Below, one piece after another: positions 42,826 through 51,879 of a stretch of DNA of 64,000 bases. How positions within the stretch are numbered: position 1 is the first letter of the stretch; each line of letters begins with the position of its first letter. The DNA is taken from contig JAEZLR010000010.1 of the NCBI GenBank assembly GCA_023415205.1, forward strand, positions 1 through 64,000. Reading direction: 5' to 3'. The notes beneath the pieces were generated by a model that saw nothing but the letters and a program-made list of their open reading frames with translations, did no database searches and was not told the origin of the DNA. The DNA comes from Bacillota bacterium. GTDB taxonomy: Bacteria; Bacillota; Clostridia; DSM-8532. The position numbers were made by a program, and so were the translations under genes.

Positions 42826-42935
42826 ATTAAGAGAATAAAGCAGCATATCCAGGCCTAAGAATTTGGGCTTGAATATAAAAGGTCCCTGAGCAGGTTTTTT
42901 GCACACCTCAACAACCATTTTTGGAGGATTAAAAA

Positions 42936-43988
42936 TTGAAGCAGTATAAAATCATTGGAGTACTCATGTCACTCATACTCTTTATTTCGGGCTGCTCAGA
43001 TATTGAGCGCTCCGCCGAACCCACACCGACTCAAACTCAGACGGCTACACCAGAGGCTTCGTCGGCCACACCTGAACCTGAGCAAAAGCATGTGATCGTT
43101 GATATCATTAACTCAAAATGCTTCGCCGATAACCTAATAGGTGAAGAGCCTGAAAAAAGGGTTTATATCTATCTCCCCCCATCCTACTATACCGATACCG
43201 CAAAAACCTACCCTGTTATCTATAACCTGCATGGCTACGGTGATAGTCCATATTTTGCATTGCAAAAGCAAGCATTGGATAAGTTCATGGAGGAGAACCC
43301 CGAGAAAGAATTCATTATAGTAGAGCCCTATGGCGGGAACAGTCTGGGAGGCAGCTTTTATGCTAATTCACCAGTCACCGGTAATTGGGAGGACTACTTA
43401 TCTGGGGAAATGGTGGAGTATATTGATTCCAATTACCGCACGATACCCGATAAAGATTCCAGGGGTATCGCAGGCTTCTCCATGGGAGGCTTCGGTGCGT
43501 TGTATCTCGGATTCAGGCACCCGGATGTCTTCTCGTCCATCCTGGCTCTGGGTCCGGGGGTATGGGATGAGAATGGCATAACGGACACCCTGGCCGTATG
43601 GGATAAGAGCATACGCACTTCCTATGGAGCGGTCTTTTCCCCTGATATGAGCCTGCCATCCCCTTATGCCGCTATTCCTACCCTTGATGGAAGCGAGGCC
43701 GACAATCTCATTGTAGAAAACTGGAAGGACGGCTTTGGCAACTGGCCTAAGAAGATCGAAGCCTATAAGGCGCTGGACGTAAAACTAAATGCGGTGAGTA
43801 TCATCTGTGGGAAGCACGATTCCTATAAGTTTATCCGAAACGGATCATCCTATGTTTCATCCCTTTTAACGGAAAATGGGATTGATAATAACCTAGTGAT
43901 TTTAAACTCCGGACACTTTTATCCCGTAAATTATGTGGTAGAGTATGTGCTGCCGTTCTTCAATGAGCATCTCAGTAGAGTGAAATGA
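42936..43988 (+). CDS. Lipoprotein esterase (esterase D / PF00756 type)
   Basis: A 350-residue surface lipoprotein: signal with lipobox ISGC near residue 20 and a Thr/Pro-rich linker, then an alpha/beta-hydrolase domain. YLPPSYYTD and YNLHGYGDSP give the oxyanion region, GFSMGGFGALYLG carries the nucleophile Ser, and SGHFYPVNY near the end the likely catalytic His. Such enzymes often remove feruloyl or acetyl groups from plant polysaccharides. TTG start, with GGAGG eight bases upstream. Substrate unproven. Confidence 0.85.
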   Translation: MKQYKIIGVLMSLILFISGCSDIERSAEPTPTQTQTATPEASSATPEPEQKHVIVDIINSKCFADNLIGEEPEKRVYIYLPPSYYTDTAKTYPVIYNLHGYGDSPYFALQKQALDKFMEENPEKEFIIVEPYGGNSLGGSFYANSPVTGNWEDYLSGEMVEYIDSNYRTIPDKDSRGIAGFSMGGFGALYLGFRHPDVFSSILALGPGVWDENGITDTLAVWDKSIRTSYGAVFSPDMSLPSPYAAIPTLDGSEADNLIVENWKDGFGNWPKKIEAYKALDVKLNAVSIICGKHDSYKFIRNGSSYVSSLLTENGIDNNLVILNSGHFYPVNYVVEYVLPFFNEHLSRVK

Positions 43989-44016
43989 TAGAATAGTCAA
44001 AATAATTATTTCAATT

Positions 44017-44046
44017 AAGCCTGTGATAAACATCATGGGCTTTTTT
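44017..44046 (+). terminator. Terminator after the esterase gene
   Basis: AAGCCTGTGAT / ATCATGGGCTT (two wobble pairs, 4-nt loop) runs into TTTTTT. Confidence 0.75.
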
Positions 44047-44088
44047 CAATCTTTATTTCTTAAGCAGGGAGTTAATCCATAATGAGTA

Positions 44089-44102
44089 TTGACTAATCAG
44101 TC
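44089..44102. promoter_or_regulatory. Candidate TetR operator before the regulator gene
   Basis: TTGACTAATCAGTC, a near-palindrome about 30 bases before the TetR gene. It equals, in inverse orientation and with one base difference, the site before the reductase gene at 44756-44769. Confidence 0.55.
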
Positions 44103-44134
44103 GAACTGTCATAGACTGGGAAGAGGTGATATGA

Positions 44135-44695
44135 ATGAATAAAAAGGGGCAAATTCTTGCCGCTGCAATAAAACTCTTTAATACCTACGGCTTTGATAAA
44201 ACACCTACCTCCTTGATTGCCAAGGAGGCTGGTGTAGCAACAGGAACCCTTTTTCATTACTTTTCAACCAAAGAAGAGCTCATTAACCATCTATATTTAA
44301 AGTGCAAGGATAACATGATGGAGAGAGCGTTTAAGGGGGTGGAGAATGAAAAAAGCTACCGCTCCAAATTCAGGAAAACCTATGATAATATGATCCGTTG
44401 GGGTGTGGAGTACAAGGATGACTTTTTGTTTTTTCAGCAGTTCAGCAATTCCCCCAGCATTTCGGAAAGCACCAAGGAAGAGGGCAGAATAAGGTTTGAA
44501 GCAATACATCAGATGATACTACAAGGTATTGAGGAAGAAATTTTTAAAGAGATCGACCCTGAGTTTTTAATCAACTTGCTTTTTGGCCTGTTTAGCACGA
44601 ATATCCTCTATCTCGTGGGCAACCCGGAGAAGCTTCAGGATCCAGACTTTTTTGAGGTTTCCTTTACGGTGCTGTGGGATGCCATAAAACGGTGA
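44135..44695 (+). CDS. TetR-family regulator
   Basis: A 186-residue repressor with an N-terminal TetR helix-turn-helix (LIAKEAGVATGTLFHYFSTK, about residues 28-47) and an all-helical ligand domain. A matching operator lies in front of both this gene and the reductase gene 90 bases downstream, so it likely represses itself and the reductase. The ligand is unknown; the redox-type targets suggest a quinone, nitro compound or other electrophile. Confidence 0.9.
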   Translation: MNKKGQILAAAIKLFNTYGFDKTPTSLIAKEAGVATGTLFHYFSTKEELINHLYLKCKDNMMERAFKGVENEKSYRSKFRKTYDNMIRWGVEYKDDFLFFQQFSNSPSISESTKEEGRIRFEAIHQMILQGIEEEIFKEIDPEFLINLLFGLFSTNILYLVGNPEKLQDPDFFEVSFTVLWDAIKR

Positions 44696-44755
44696 GACCC
44701 AGCTAAGCCAGAGTTGTTCTTCAACAGAGAAGCAGAGAATATAATAAAGAATATA

Positions 44756-44769
44756 GACTGACTAGTCAA
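44756..44769. promoter_or_regulatory. Candidate TetR operator before the reductase gene
   Basis: GACTGACTAGTCAA; its reverse complement TTGACTAGTCAGTC matches 13 of 14 bases of the site at 44089-44102. It lies 16 bases before the reductase ATG. Confidence 0.55.
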
Positions 44770-44785
44770 TTAAAGGAGTTAGGAT

Positions 44786-46015
44786 ATGCAATATCGGAAA
44801 TTAGGGAATAACGGAGAAGAGATTTCGATTTTAGGGTATGGCTGTATGCGGTTTCCAACCAAGGGTGGACGTATTGATATGGAAAGAACAGAGAGACAGA
44901 TTCTCATGGCTATCGAAAAGGGTGTTAACTACTTCGATACGGCTTATATTTATCCTGGCAGCGAAGCCGCCTTGGGAACCATCCTGGAAAAAAACAAGGT
45001 GAGGGAGAAGGTGAAGATTGCCACAAAAATTCCTCCCTATATGGTATCCTCAAGGAAAGCTATGGAAAGTATTCTGGCTACCCAGTTGGAGCGGCTGAAA
45101 ACACAAACCATAGATTATTACCTGGTTCATGCCCTTTCCGATCTTCAAGGCTGGGAAAAAGCCAAGTCACACGGAATGATGGCGTTTCTTGAAGAGAAGA
45201 AGTCCCAGGGTATCATTAAGAAGGTTGGCTTTTCCTATCATGGTGATCAGGAGAATTTCAGAAAGATCCTGGATGATTATCCTTGGGATTTTTGTCAGAT
45301 ACAATACAACTATATCGATGATCACAACCAGGCCGGTGAGGAAGGCCTGCTTTATGCTTTTTCCAAGGGCATCGGCGTAATCATCATGGAGCCTTTAAGA
45401 GGTGGAAGCCTGGTGGGCAAGATGCCTGGAGAAATCAAGTCCCTTTGGCAAAAATCAGACAAGGAGCGTTCTTATGCAGAATGGGCTCTGTTATGGCTAT
45501 GGAACCAGCCTCAGGTTTCAGTGGTTCTCTCGGGCCTCAATGAAGAATCCCATATCGAGGAAAACTGTCGTGTGGCATCCTTTGCCCAGCCTCATATGCT
45601 TACTAACAAAGAGCTCAGCCTATTTGCGGAGGTTAAAGAGGCTTTTCTTAAGCTCATGAAGGTGGGCTGTACCGGCTGCTCCTATTGTATGCCCTGCCCC
45701 AAGGGGGTTAACATCCCTCTATGCTTCAGCTTCTACAACGGTCAGCATATGTTTGGAGGCAGGGGTAACAAGTTTCAATACCTTTTATTTACCAGCGATG
45801 CGGTGGGAGGAAGGAACGCCCTAGCCTCTCAGTGTATTGCATGCGGCAAATGTGAAAGGCTGTGTCCCCAGCATTTACCTATTTCGAAGCATCTCAAGAG
45901 TGTCAGCCAGGAAATGGAGCCATGGTGGAGCAAGCCCCTCTTAGGAACAGTTCGATGGAGCTTAAAAGCGGTTAAGGCCTTTTCAAAAAGAGATCGGAAG
46001 GAACGGGAAAAGTAG
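44786..46015 (+). CDS. Aldo/keto reductase with C-terminal ferredoxin domain
   Basis: A 409-residue fusion. Residues about 1-270 form an aldo/keto reductase barrel (NYFDTAYIYPGSE with catalytic Asp and Tyr, KIATKI with Lys, YYLVH with His). The C-terminal part has two iron-sulfur motifs: CTGCSYCMPCPKGVNIPLC and CIACGKCERLCPQ. Such proteins are frequent in anaerobes and may pass electrons between ferredoxin and NAD(P)H-linked carbonyl reduction. It has AGGAG before the ATG and is convergent with the nitroreductase gene, with a gap of five bases. Confidence 0.92.
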   Translation: MQYRKLGNNGEEISILGYGCMRFPTKGGRIDMERTERQILMAIEKGVNYFDTAYIYPGSEAALGTILEKNKVREKVKIATKIPPYMVSSRKAMESILATQLERLKTQTIDYYLVHALSDLQGWEKAKSHGMMAFLEEKKSQGIIKKVGFSYHGDQENFRKILDDYPWDFCQIQYNYIDDHNQAGEEGLLYAFSKGIGVIIMEPLRGGSLVGKMPGEIKSLWQKSDKERSYAEWALLWLWNQPQVSVVLSGLNEESHIEENCRVASFAQPHMLTNKELSLFAEVKEAFLKLMKVGCTGCSYCMPCPKGVNIPLCFSFYNGQHMFGGRGNKFQYLLFTSDAVGGRNALASQCIACGKCERLCPQHLPISKHLKSVSQEMEPWWSKPLLGTVRWSLKAVKAFSKRDRKEREK

Positions 46016-46020
46016 AAGGG

Positions 46021-46752
46021 TTACTTCTTCCCTACCGAGGCAGCATAAATTGCGAAGGTCTCTTTTCCGTCGGCACCCACAAGTTCATTGAGCGCATCAT
46101 CATCAAAGGCGGCGATGGCGCATGCGCCGCCGCCTATGCTCTCTGCGGCAAGATAAAGATTTTGACAGACATGACCCGCGTCCAGATGCATATAGCGGTA
46201 GCCCCGCTCCCCATATCGCCAGGCCATTCGTGTGGTATCAGCCATCCAAATGAAGGTTACGGCACTAAAGCCTATAAAACCCTGCCCCAGGCAAGCAGCC
46301 ACCACTTTTTCAGTGATATCCACATCACCATTTACGGCAACAAGCTTATGCTCCAAGGCCAGATATCGGTATAAGCCCTTAGCAAGGCCTTCAACATGAT
46401 TAACCAGGAGATAGGTTTCAAAAGCGTGCCGGGCCCCTGCTGAAGGAACCGTTCGGAAGGTAGCAGAAGGGGTTGTTTTTTTGACCCCCTGGGTGCACCA
46501 GAGCAGGTAGGTGAGCTCCTGAAGGGTGAAGGGTTTTTCTGAATATTTTCTCAGGCTTCTTCTCGCATTAATAAGATTCAACAAAGCAGGCTCAACATTC
46601 AGGCTTTCGGGCTTAAGTAGCCCTATCAAAGGAAGGGTAAGATCATAGGCCCTTTCCATAGGGGGCTGGGGAAGCCCACTGGATTGCCCGGTTTCCTCCT
46701 CAAGATGTTTATATTTTGTATATTCCATGAAATCATTTCCAATACCCTTCAT
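46021..46752 (-). CDS. SagB-type nitroreductase-fold oxidoreductase
   Basis: A 243-residue FMN-dependent nitroreductase-superfamily protein. RRSLRKYSEKPFTLQELTYLLW (about residues 69-90) and TVPSAGARHAFETYL match SagB-type dehydrogenases. SagB enzymes oxidise azolines in peptide toxins, but no precursor, cyclodehydratase or peptide gene is nearby, so a stand-alone redox role is more likely. Start at 46752 has GGAGG nine bases upstream. The divergent sensor-kinase gene begins 248 bases away; that gap holds no ORF. Confidence 0.88.
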   Translation of the reverse strand: MKGIGNDFMEYTKYKHLEEETGQSSGLPQPPMERAYDLTLPLIGLLKPESLNVEPALLNLINARRSLRKYSEKPFTLQELTYLLWCTQGVKKTTPSATFRTVPSAGARHAFETYLLVNHVEGLAKGLYRYLALEHKLVAVNGDVDITEKVVAACLGQGFIGFSAVTFIWMADTTRMAWRYGERGYRYMHLDAGHVCQNLYLAAESIGGGACAIAAFDDDALNELVGADGKETFAIYAASVGKK

Positions 46753-47000
46753 TTTGACATTCCTCCAGAATAAAGTTGTACGTACTATTCATCATATGTA
46801 AAAGGAGTGGGATTTTCAAGGAGATATTTAGAAAAGATGGGACTCCGTGACTATGGACTATTTAGAATGATTAGTTTAAAATTTGTTATGTAAAAAATTA
46901 CATAAATTTTAGAAATGTATCAAAAAAGCGGGCAAAATGTTTGGTTTGATAAAAAAATAACTGGATAAATAGCAAATATAAACCATATCTAGGAGGATAT

Positions 47001-48893
47001 ATGTTCAAAAAAAGCAGCATTCGGGTCAAGTTCCTACTTATGATTCTCACTATGCTGATTCCTCTTATTGCCCTGCGCGCAAATAACCTTGCAGAAGATT
47101 ATCATAAATTATTGGATATAGAGCTCAACAATTATGAGAAACTGGCGGAGGCTATATCGACATCCTATATAAATTATTTAGAGGAGATATGGACCATCGA
47201 GGATATTGCCGGAGCCTACCTGAAGGACAATCCCCAGCTAAGCCTAGAGGATATAAAAACTTATCTTCAGCTTATCAAGGAAAAACAGGGGGGAATCATG
47301 GGTATTTCATGGCTTGATGCCACAGGCAAGATTATCACCACTTCAAGTGATGAAATAATCATTGCCTCCCTTGATTCACGGCCTTACATTAAAGAAATCC
47401 ATGCCGGGAGAGAGAAGGTGGTTTCAAATCTGATAGAAGATTTTTTTCATCCGGGTCAATATGTCATTCCGGTAGCGAGAGCCATAAAAACAAATGATGA
47501 ATTGGTGGGTATTGTAGCAGCCACCATTGATATCGACAAGCTCTCCAAAAGACTTCCGGATATGAAGATCAGGTCAGAGTATCGGTATCATCTCATTGAC
47601 AGAGAGGGGACCATTGTTTGCTGCAATAGCATGAATGATGCCCCGTATCAAGTAAAAAGCTTAAAGGGTAATCCTTCTGTCCAAGAGGCGCTTAATGGCA
47701 GGTTGGTCAAGGGAGTAAAGGAGAAGTCACCCTTAGATGGAAGCTGGATGCTCTGTGTGGACTATCCCATTTCGGGGATAGGTTGGGATTGCCGGATTAC
47801 CTTTTCCTATGATGCATTGGTCTCAACCCATCAGGAGTTTGTAAAAAATGAAATTCTGGCCTTGATGCTTGTTGTTGTTTTATCAATTGCTATGGCTTTT
47901 TTCTTCGGCCAGAGCCTTCTTCGGCCTATTAAGGCCTTAAGGTCAGCGGCAAGGGGCATCATGGACGGAGATTATTCGGCCAGAACCCATGTTAAGGGTA
48001 GGGACGAGATCAGTCTGGCTGCCGAGGCCTTTGATAAAATGGCTGAAAGCGTTGAACAATGGTATAAGGTGAAAAATCAGTATTTCACCAATATGTCCCA
48101 TGAAATAAAGACCCCCATCAATGTTATCTTTGCCTCCATCCAGCTTGTTGAGTCCTACAAAACTTCCGAACTGAGTCCTGACCAATATCGAGAGAAGGTC
48201 CAAACGCAGGTGAAGCTTATCCGGCAGAATTGCTACCGTGTCATCCGGCTCATCAGCAATTTAACTGATATCAGCCGCTATGACAGTGGTTTTCTGAAGA
48301 TCAAGCTCGGTAACTATGATATAGTGGCCCTGACCCGGGATATTACCCTTTCAGTAGAGCGTTATGCCGAAATGAAGGGTGTCAGGCTGGTGTTCGAAAC
48401 AGAGTTGGCCTCCAGGGTGATGGCCTGTGACCCGGATCTAATAGAACGTATCGTTTTAAATCTCATTTCCAATGCCATTAAGTTTACGGACAGGGGTGGC
48501 TTGGTGACCCTAGCCCTGAAGGAATGGGAGGATAGGCTTGCTATAGAGGTCAAGGACACAGGCGTGGGTATTCCGGAGGGAAAGCTCAGTGATATTTTTG
48601 AGCGATTCAAGCAAGCGGATGACCCCTACTGTCGCAACAAAGAGGGCAGCGGTATTGGTTTATCTCTGGTAAAAGCATTTGTTGAGGCCCATGGAGGGGA
48701 TATTAGAGTTGTCAGCCAGCCCCTGGTGGGGAGCGCTTTTGAAATACGCCTTCCCATAAGGTTGGTTGAAGGTGGGAATGAAAATACTCCTGCCAGCCTT
48801 GAGCAGGGACAGACGAATAAATCCTTTGCGGTGAATAGAACGCACATTGAATTATCAGATATTTATTCGGGGTATGGGGAGAATGTTTCATAA
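47001..48893 (+). CDS. Orphan sensor histidine kinase (Cache-HAMP-HisKA-HATPase)
   Basis: A 630-residue membrane kinase. TM1 is about residues 10-26, an extracellular dCache-like region runs to about 285, TM2 lies near 290-308 and a HAMP domain follows. The HisKA box FTNMSHEIKTPINVIFAS (phospho-His in SHEIKTP) and HATPase motifs (NLISNAIKFTD, VKDTGVGIP, GSGIGLSLVKA) are complete. No response regulator is adjacent, so its partner is elsewhere. AGGAGGATAT precedes the ATG. Hybrid or diguanylate output is absent. Confidence 0.92.
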   Translation: MFKKSSIRVKFLLMILTMLIPLIALRANNLAEDYHKLLDIELNNYEKLAEAISTSYINYLEEIWTIEDIAGAYLKDNPQLSLEDIKTYLQLIKEKQGGIMGISWLDATGKIITTSSDEIIIASLDSRPYIKEIHAGREKVVSNLIEDFFHPGQYVIPVARAIKTNDELVGIVAATIDIDKLSKRLPDMKIRSEYRYHLIDREGTIVCCNSMNDAPYQVKSLKGNPSVQEALNGRLVKGVKEKSPLDGSWMLCVDYPISGIGWDCRITFSYDALVSTHQEFVKNEILALMLVVVLSIAMAFFFGQSLLRPIKALRSAARGIMDGDYSARTHVKGRDEISLAAEAFDKMAESVEQWYKVKNQYFTNMSHEIKTPINVIFASIQLVESYKTSELSPDQYREKVQTQVKLIRQNCYRVIRLISNLTDISRYDSGFLKIKLGNYDIVALTRDITLSVERYAEMKGVRLVFETELASRVMACDPDLIERIVLNLISNAIKFTDRGGLVTLALKEWEDRLAIEVKDTGVGIPEGKLSDIFERFKQADDPYCRNKEGSGIGLSLVKAFVEAHGGDIRVVSQPLVGSAFEIRLPIRLVEGGNENTPASLEQGQTNKSFAVNRTHIELSDIYSGYGENVS

Positions 48894-48978
48894 TGCTTTG
48901 CATTCTGTCCGTAGGAAACTTATAATGTTTATGGAGAAAATATCAAGTACCTCAAACGAAGGATAGGAGCGTGTACAA

Positions 48979-49851
48979 GTGAGTGAATTAATCCTTGAAA
49001 GCAACAGACTGAGTGTTGTATTTTCATCACCCGGAACATTTTATACAGGTTCCCGTTTTGATTGGACGGGCTTTATCACTGATATCACCTTGGATGGACG
49101 GCACCCCTTCTGTGTGGATGAATCCCTTGTTCCCGGCATAGGCACGGGTGGAAGGGGCCTGTGTAATGAATTTGGAATTCATGAGCCTATTGGCTATGAG
49201 GAGGCCAGGGTGGGGGAGTGCTTCCCCAAGCTGGGTATAGGATTGCTTAAAAGAACCTCTGAGGAGGAGTATCGCTTCTGGGAACCTTATGAGATAAACC
49301 CTGCACCTGTTGAAATAACCTCAAGTACAAACAGTATAAGCTTTTTGACTCGCTCTCCCCAATGCAATGGATACGGTGCCACCTTAAAAAAAGAATTCAC
49401 GGTGGAGAACAATCGCATGCGGGTGGAGTATTTCTTGACCAACACCGGAAAGAAAGACTTGAAAACCACCGAATACATTCATAACTTCTTAAACATTGAT
49501 GGAAAGGGAGTGGGCCCCCATTGTCTATTGTCCTTTTCATTTATCCCTTACGGAGACAATAAACCAGAGGTCTTTAAGGTGAGTGAGAATACCATTTCGT
49601 TTAAAGCCGTCCCCGATAAGGAGTTCTATTGGGCACTTAAAGGCTTTGAAGGGAGTTCTACCTGTTCTTGGTCCTTAATTGATCAGGAAACGGGTATAGG
49701 GGTTAAGGAGACCTGTGATTTTCAGGCTTTGAAAGTAGCTGTTTGGGGAAAGGCCCATGTGGTCAGTCCTGAAATATTCATTGAACTGTCGGTTTGTCCT
49801 GGGGAAACTAAAAGCTGGACCCGTTCCTATGAATTTATTTCCCTGAAATAA
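48979..49851 (+). CDS. Aldose-epimerase-like (galactose mutarotase fold) protein
   Basis: A 290-residue cytoplasmic protein whose beta-rich pattern (LSVVFSSPGTFYTGSRFDWTG near residues 11-29; RMRVEYFLTNTGKKDL) resembles the galactose mutarotase superfold, close to aldose 1-epimerase relatives of unknown specificity. Usual epimerase His/Glu catalytic residues cannot be placed with confidence. GTG start with GGATAGGAG upstream. Follows the kinase gene by 85 bases and could be co-transcribed with it. Function tentative. Confidence 0.6.
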   Translation: MSELILESNRLSVVFSSPGTFYTGSRFDWTGFITDITLDGRHPFCVDESLVPGIGTGGRGLCNEFGIHEPIGYEEARVGECFPKLGIGLLKRTSEEEYRFWEPYEINPAPVEITSSTNSISFLTRSPQCNGYGATLKKEFTVENNRMRVEYFLTNTGKKDLKTTEYIHNFLNIDGKGVGPHCLLSFSFIPYGDNKPEVFKVSENTISFKAVPDKEFYWALKGFEGSSTCSWSLIDQETGIGVKETCDFQALKVAVWGKAHVVSPEIFIELSVCPGETKSWTRSYEFISLK

Positions 49852-49865
49852 GATTTCAAAAAATG

Positions 49866-49895
49866 AAAGCTGCTTTCAAAAGAAAGCAGCTTTTT
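49866..49895 (+). terminator. Strong terminator
   Basis: A perfect 12-bp stem AAAGCTGCTTTC / GAAAGCAGCTTT with a 4-nt loop is followed by further T residues. Confidence 0.85.
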
Positions 49896-50038
49896 GTGCT
49901 GCTTTCACTTAAGAAGGGCACAAAAAATCTTTTGAGAACAAAACTTGGTACAGAGGGGGGTAATGTAAATCATCTTATCATGATGCCGGAATAATTATTA
50001 GTAAAAAAGTGCTCATTTTATAACGAATATTGCTCTTA

Positions 50039-50896
50039 TTAAGGGTTAAAAGATTGGGAAACCCGATACTGATGGGGGGTAACACCATATTTCTTTTTAA
50101 AGCATTGAGCAAAATGGGCTGGGTTGATAAATCCGCATCGAAAAGCAATCTCATCCAGAGGACAGTTGTTGTTAAGATATTGTAGGGCATGGTTCAGTCT
50201 GACATCCAGAAGGTAGGCATGGGGTGTTTTGCCTGTTTGGGCCTTGAAAATCCTGATAAAATGGTAGCGGCTTAAGGCCAGTTCTTTGCATATGTCATCC
50301 AAGGATATATCTGCATTGTAGTAGCTATGAATATATTCCTTTGCCCGAACAGCGTAGTTATAGTTTCTGCCAATAGATTTTTCACGTTGTTGACAGATTT
50401 GACTTTCCCGGATAAGTTGAATGGTAAATTCAGTAAGCTTGGATTGCACCATCAACTCGTAGCCCGGATACTTTTGCTCAAGCTCGGCATATATGCTCTG
50501 TGCGTAGGAAAAAAGAATGGGGCTGTAAGGGAAGCTCATCGAATTTTCAATTCTAGCTTGGGGCGCAATACGTGAAAGAATATCATTGAATCTGTCTTTG
50601 GAGAGGGTTATCTGATAATAGTCCTCGGCGGGTGCCTGATGCTTGCATCGAATGAGGATATCCGGGGGCATGACAATGGTACTTTTCCGGCTGTAGCAGC
50701 AATCCTTCCGATTAATGGTAAGGGGTGGAGGGGCAGTGGGGACGAGGCAGATATGATAATCCTCATTATAGTGTTCGGGGATGATGACAAATTCGCAGGC
50801 TCTGATAATCATGAGATCCTGCGTAGAGCGCATGGATGCTTTTTCTATTGCCTTTGGGGGTAGTTCTTCTTTGATAAACCTATAAAACTTAGGCAT
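50039..50896 (-). CDS. AraC-family regulator 1
   Basis: A 285-residue transcription factor with a C-terminal AraC domain (DISLDDICKELALSRYHFIRIF and DEIAFRCGFINPAHFAQCFKKKYGVTPHQYR) and an N-terminal sensing domain of unclear type. The ATG at 50896 has GGGAGG nine bases upstream; a GTG two codons earlier overlaps that site. It is divergent from the aminotransferase remnant/alanine dehydrogenase pair with a 222-base gap, and may have controlled it. Confidence 0.9.
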   Translation of the reverse strand: MPKFYRFIKEELPPKAIEKASMRSTQDLMIIRACEFVIIPEHYNEDYHICLVPTAPPPLTINRKDCCYSRKSTIVMPPDILIRCKHQAPAEDYYQITLSKDRFNDILSRIAPQARIENSMSFPYSPILFSYAQSIYAELEQKYPGYELMVQSKLTEFTIQLIRESQICQQREKSIGRNYNYAVRAKEYIHSYYNADISLDDICKELALSRYHFIRIFKAQTGKTPHAYLLDVRLNHALQYLNNNCPLDEIAFRCGFINPAHFAQCFKKKYGVTPHQYRVSQSFNP

Positions 50897-51118
50897 GAAC
50901 ACCCTCCCTAATGCCTTGATAAGAGCCTATTCTCATTATACTTGGTTTTGTTTGGGTTCACAATGGCACGCTTTTGACATGATGTTGAACGTCAAGTTAA
51001 AAGTCAATATTGTTATATTTCATGTCAACCTACTGGTATCCTTTGGTAGTTGCTCTGAGTAAAATTAAAGTATAAAGACTCTAGAGCTAAAATAACTTTC
51101 AAAGGGGGCAGGTCAAAC

Positions 51119-51866
51119 ATGTATAGAATTGGAGCAAAAGAAATTGATGCTGTTAGATCACTTTTGGAAAGCAAAAAAATATGGAGGTATGAAGAAGAAA
51201 GCGAAACAAAGAAACTCGAAAGAGAACTAGAAGCAAAGCTGGGTAGTAAAAATGTATTAGCAGTATCAAATGGAACGGGAGCTCTAACGGCCGCATTGGC
51301 AGCCTTGGAAATCGGTCCGGGTGACGAGGTAATCATTCCTGCCTATACATTTATTGCAACAGCATACGCGGTACTTGCTGTAGGAGCAGTGCCAATCATT
51401 GCAAATGTTGATGCATCACTCACATTGGATCCTAACGATATTGAGAAATACAAAACAGATGATGAAAGACTGCTTATCCAATGGCTGCAATGTCAGCTTT
51501 AGTCCAGTAAACGACATAAAGGGCGACTGTGGAGTAAAACTTGGGTTATTGTTTGAAAGTGCGAGTAGGGTGGAACAAATCCTACTAAGATCAAAAGAAG
51601 TTGGTATTGAGTCCATTCTAGAATGTCCCTTCAACACGGACAAGCATGTCTTTATGAACTGGAAAGCCATACTGGAAAGAAGAGGTGCCTGCACAGAAAT
51701 GCTTAATCCATACAGGAATTCATCAGTAACATACGATATGGACAGTTATAAATCTTCACTGGAGCTGTTGAAAAGGACACTTTATATACAAATCAACCCT
51801 AATGCATCCAGGGATTTCGTCGAAAAAGAGTCTGAAAAGCTTGCAAGGGTAATGAGAGCAGTTTGA
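51119..51866 (+). pseudogene. DegT/DnrJ/EryC1-type aminotransferase pseudogene
   Basis: The first frame (to 51502) encodes the N-terminal 110 residues of a DegT-family PLP aminotransferase (YRIGAKEIDAVRSLLES, VSNGTGALTAALAALEIGPG, AYTFIATAYAVL), then breaks. A second frame, shifted, carries the C-terminal part from about 51480 to 51866 (VKLGLLFESASRVEQIL onward). The middle of the enzyme, roughly 160-180 residues including the PLP-binding Lys, is missing. An internal deletion with frame loss explains this; the gene cannot encode an active enzyme. Confidence 0.8.
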
Positions 51867-51879
51867 AAGGAGAATTCAA

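Noticed and set aside
46021..46752. Azole-modified peptide toxin biosynthesis cluster
   Set aside because: Only a SagB-like protein is present; there is no precursor peptide, YcaO cyclodehydratase or exporter in the neighbourhood.
51399..51866. ORF that could be taken for a separate 155-residue protein
   Set aside because: Its first 25 or so residues are out-of-frame translation of the aminotransferase; only the later part is homologous, so it is the 3' half of a pseudogene.
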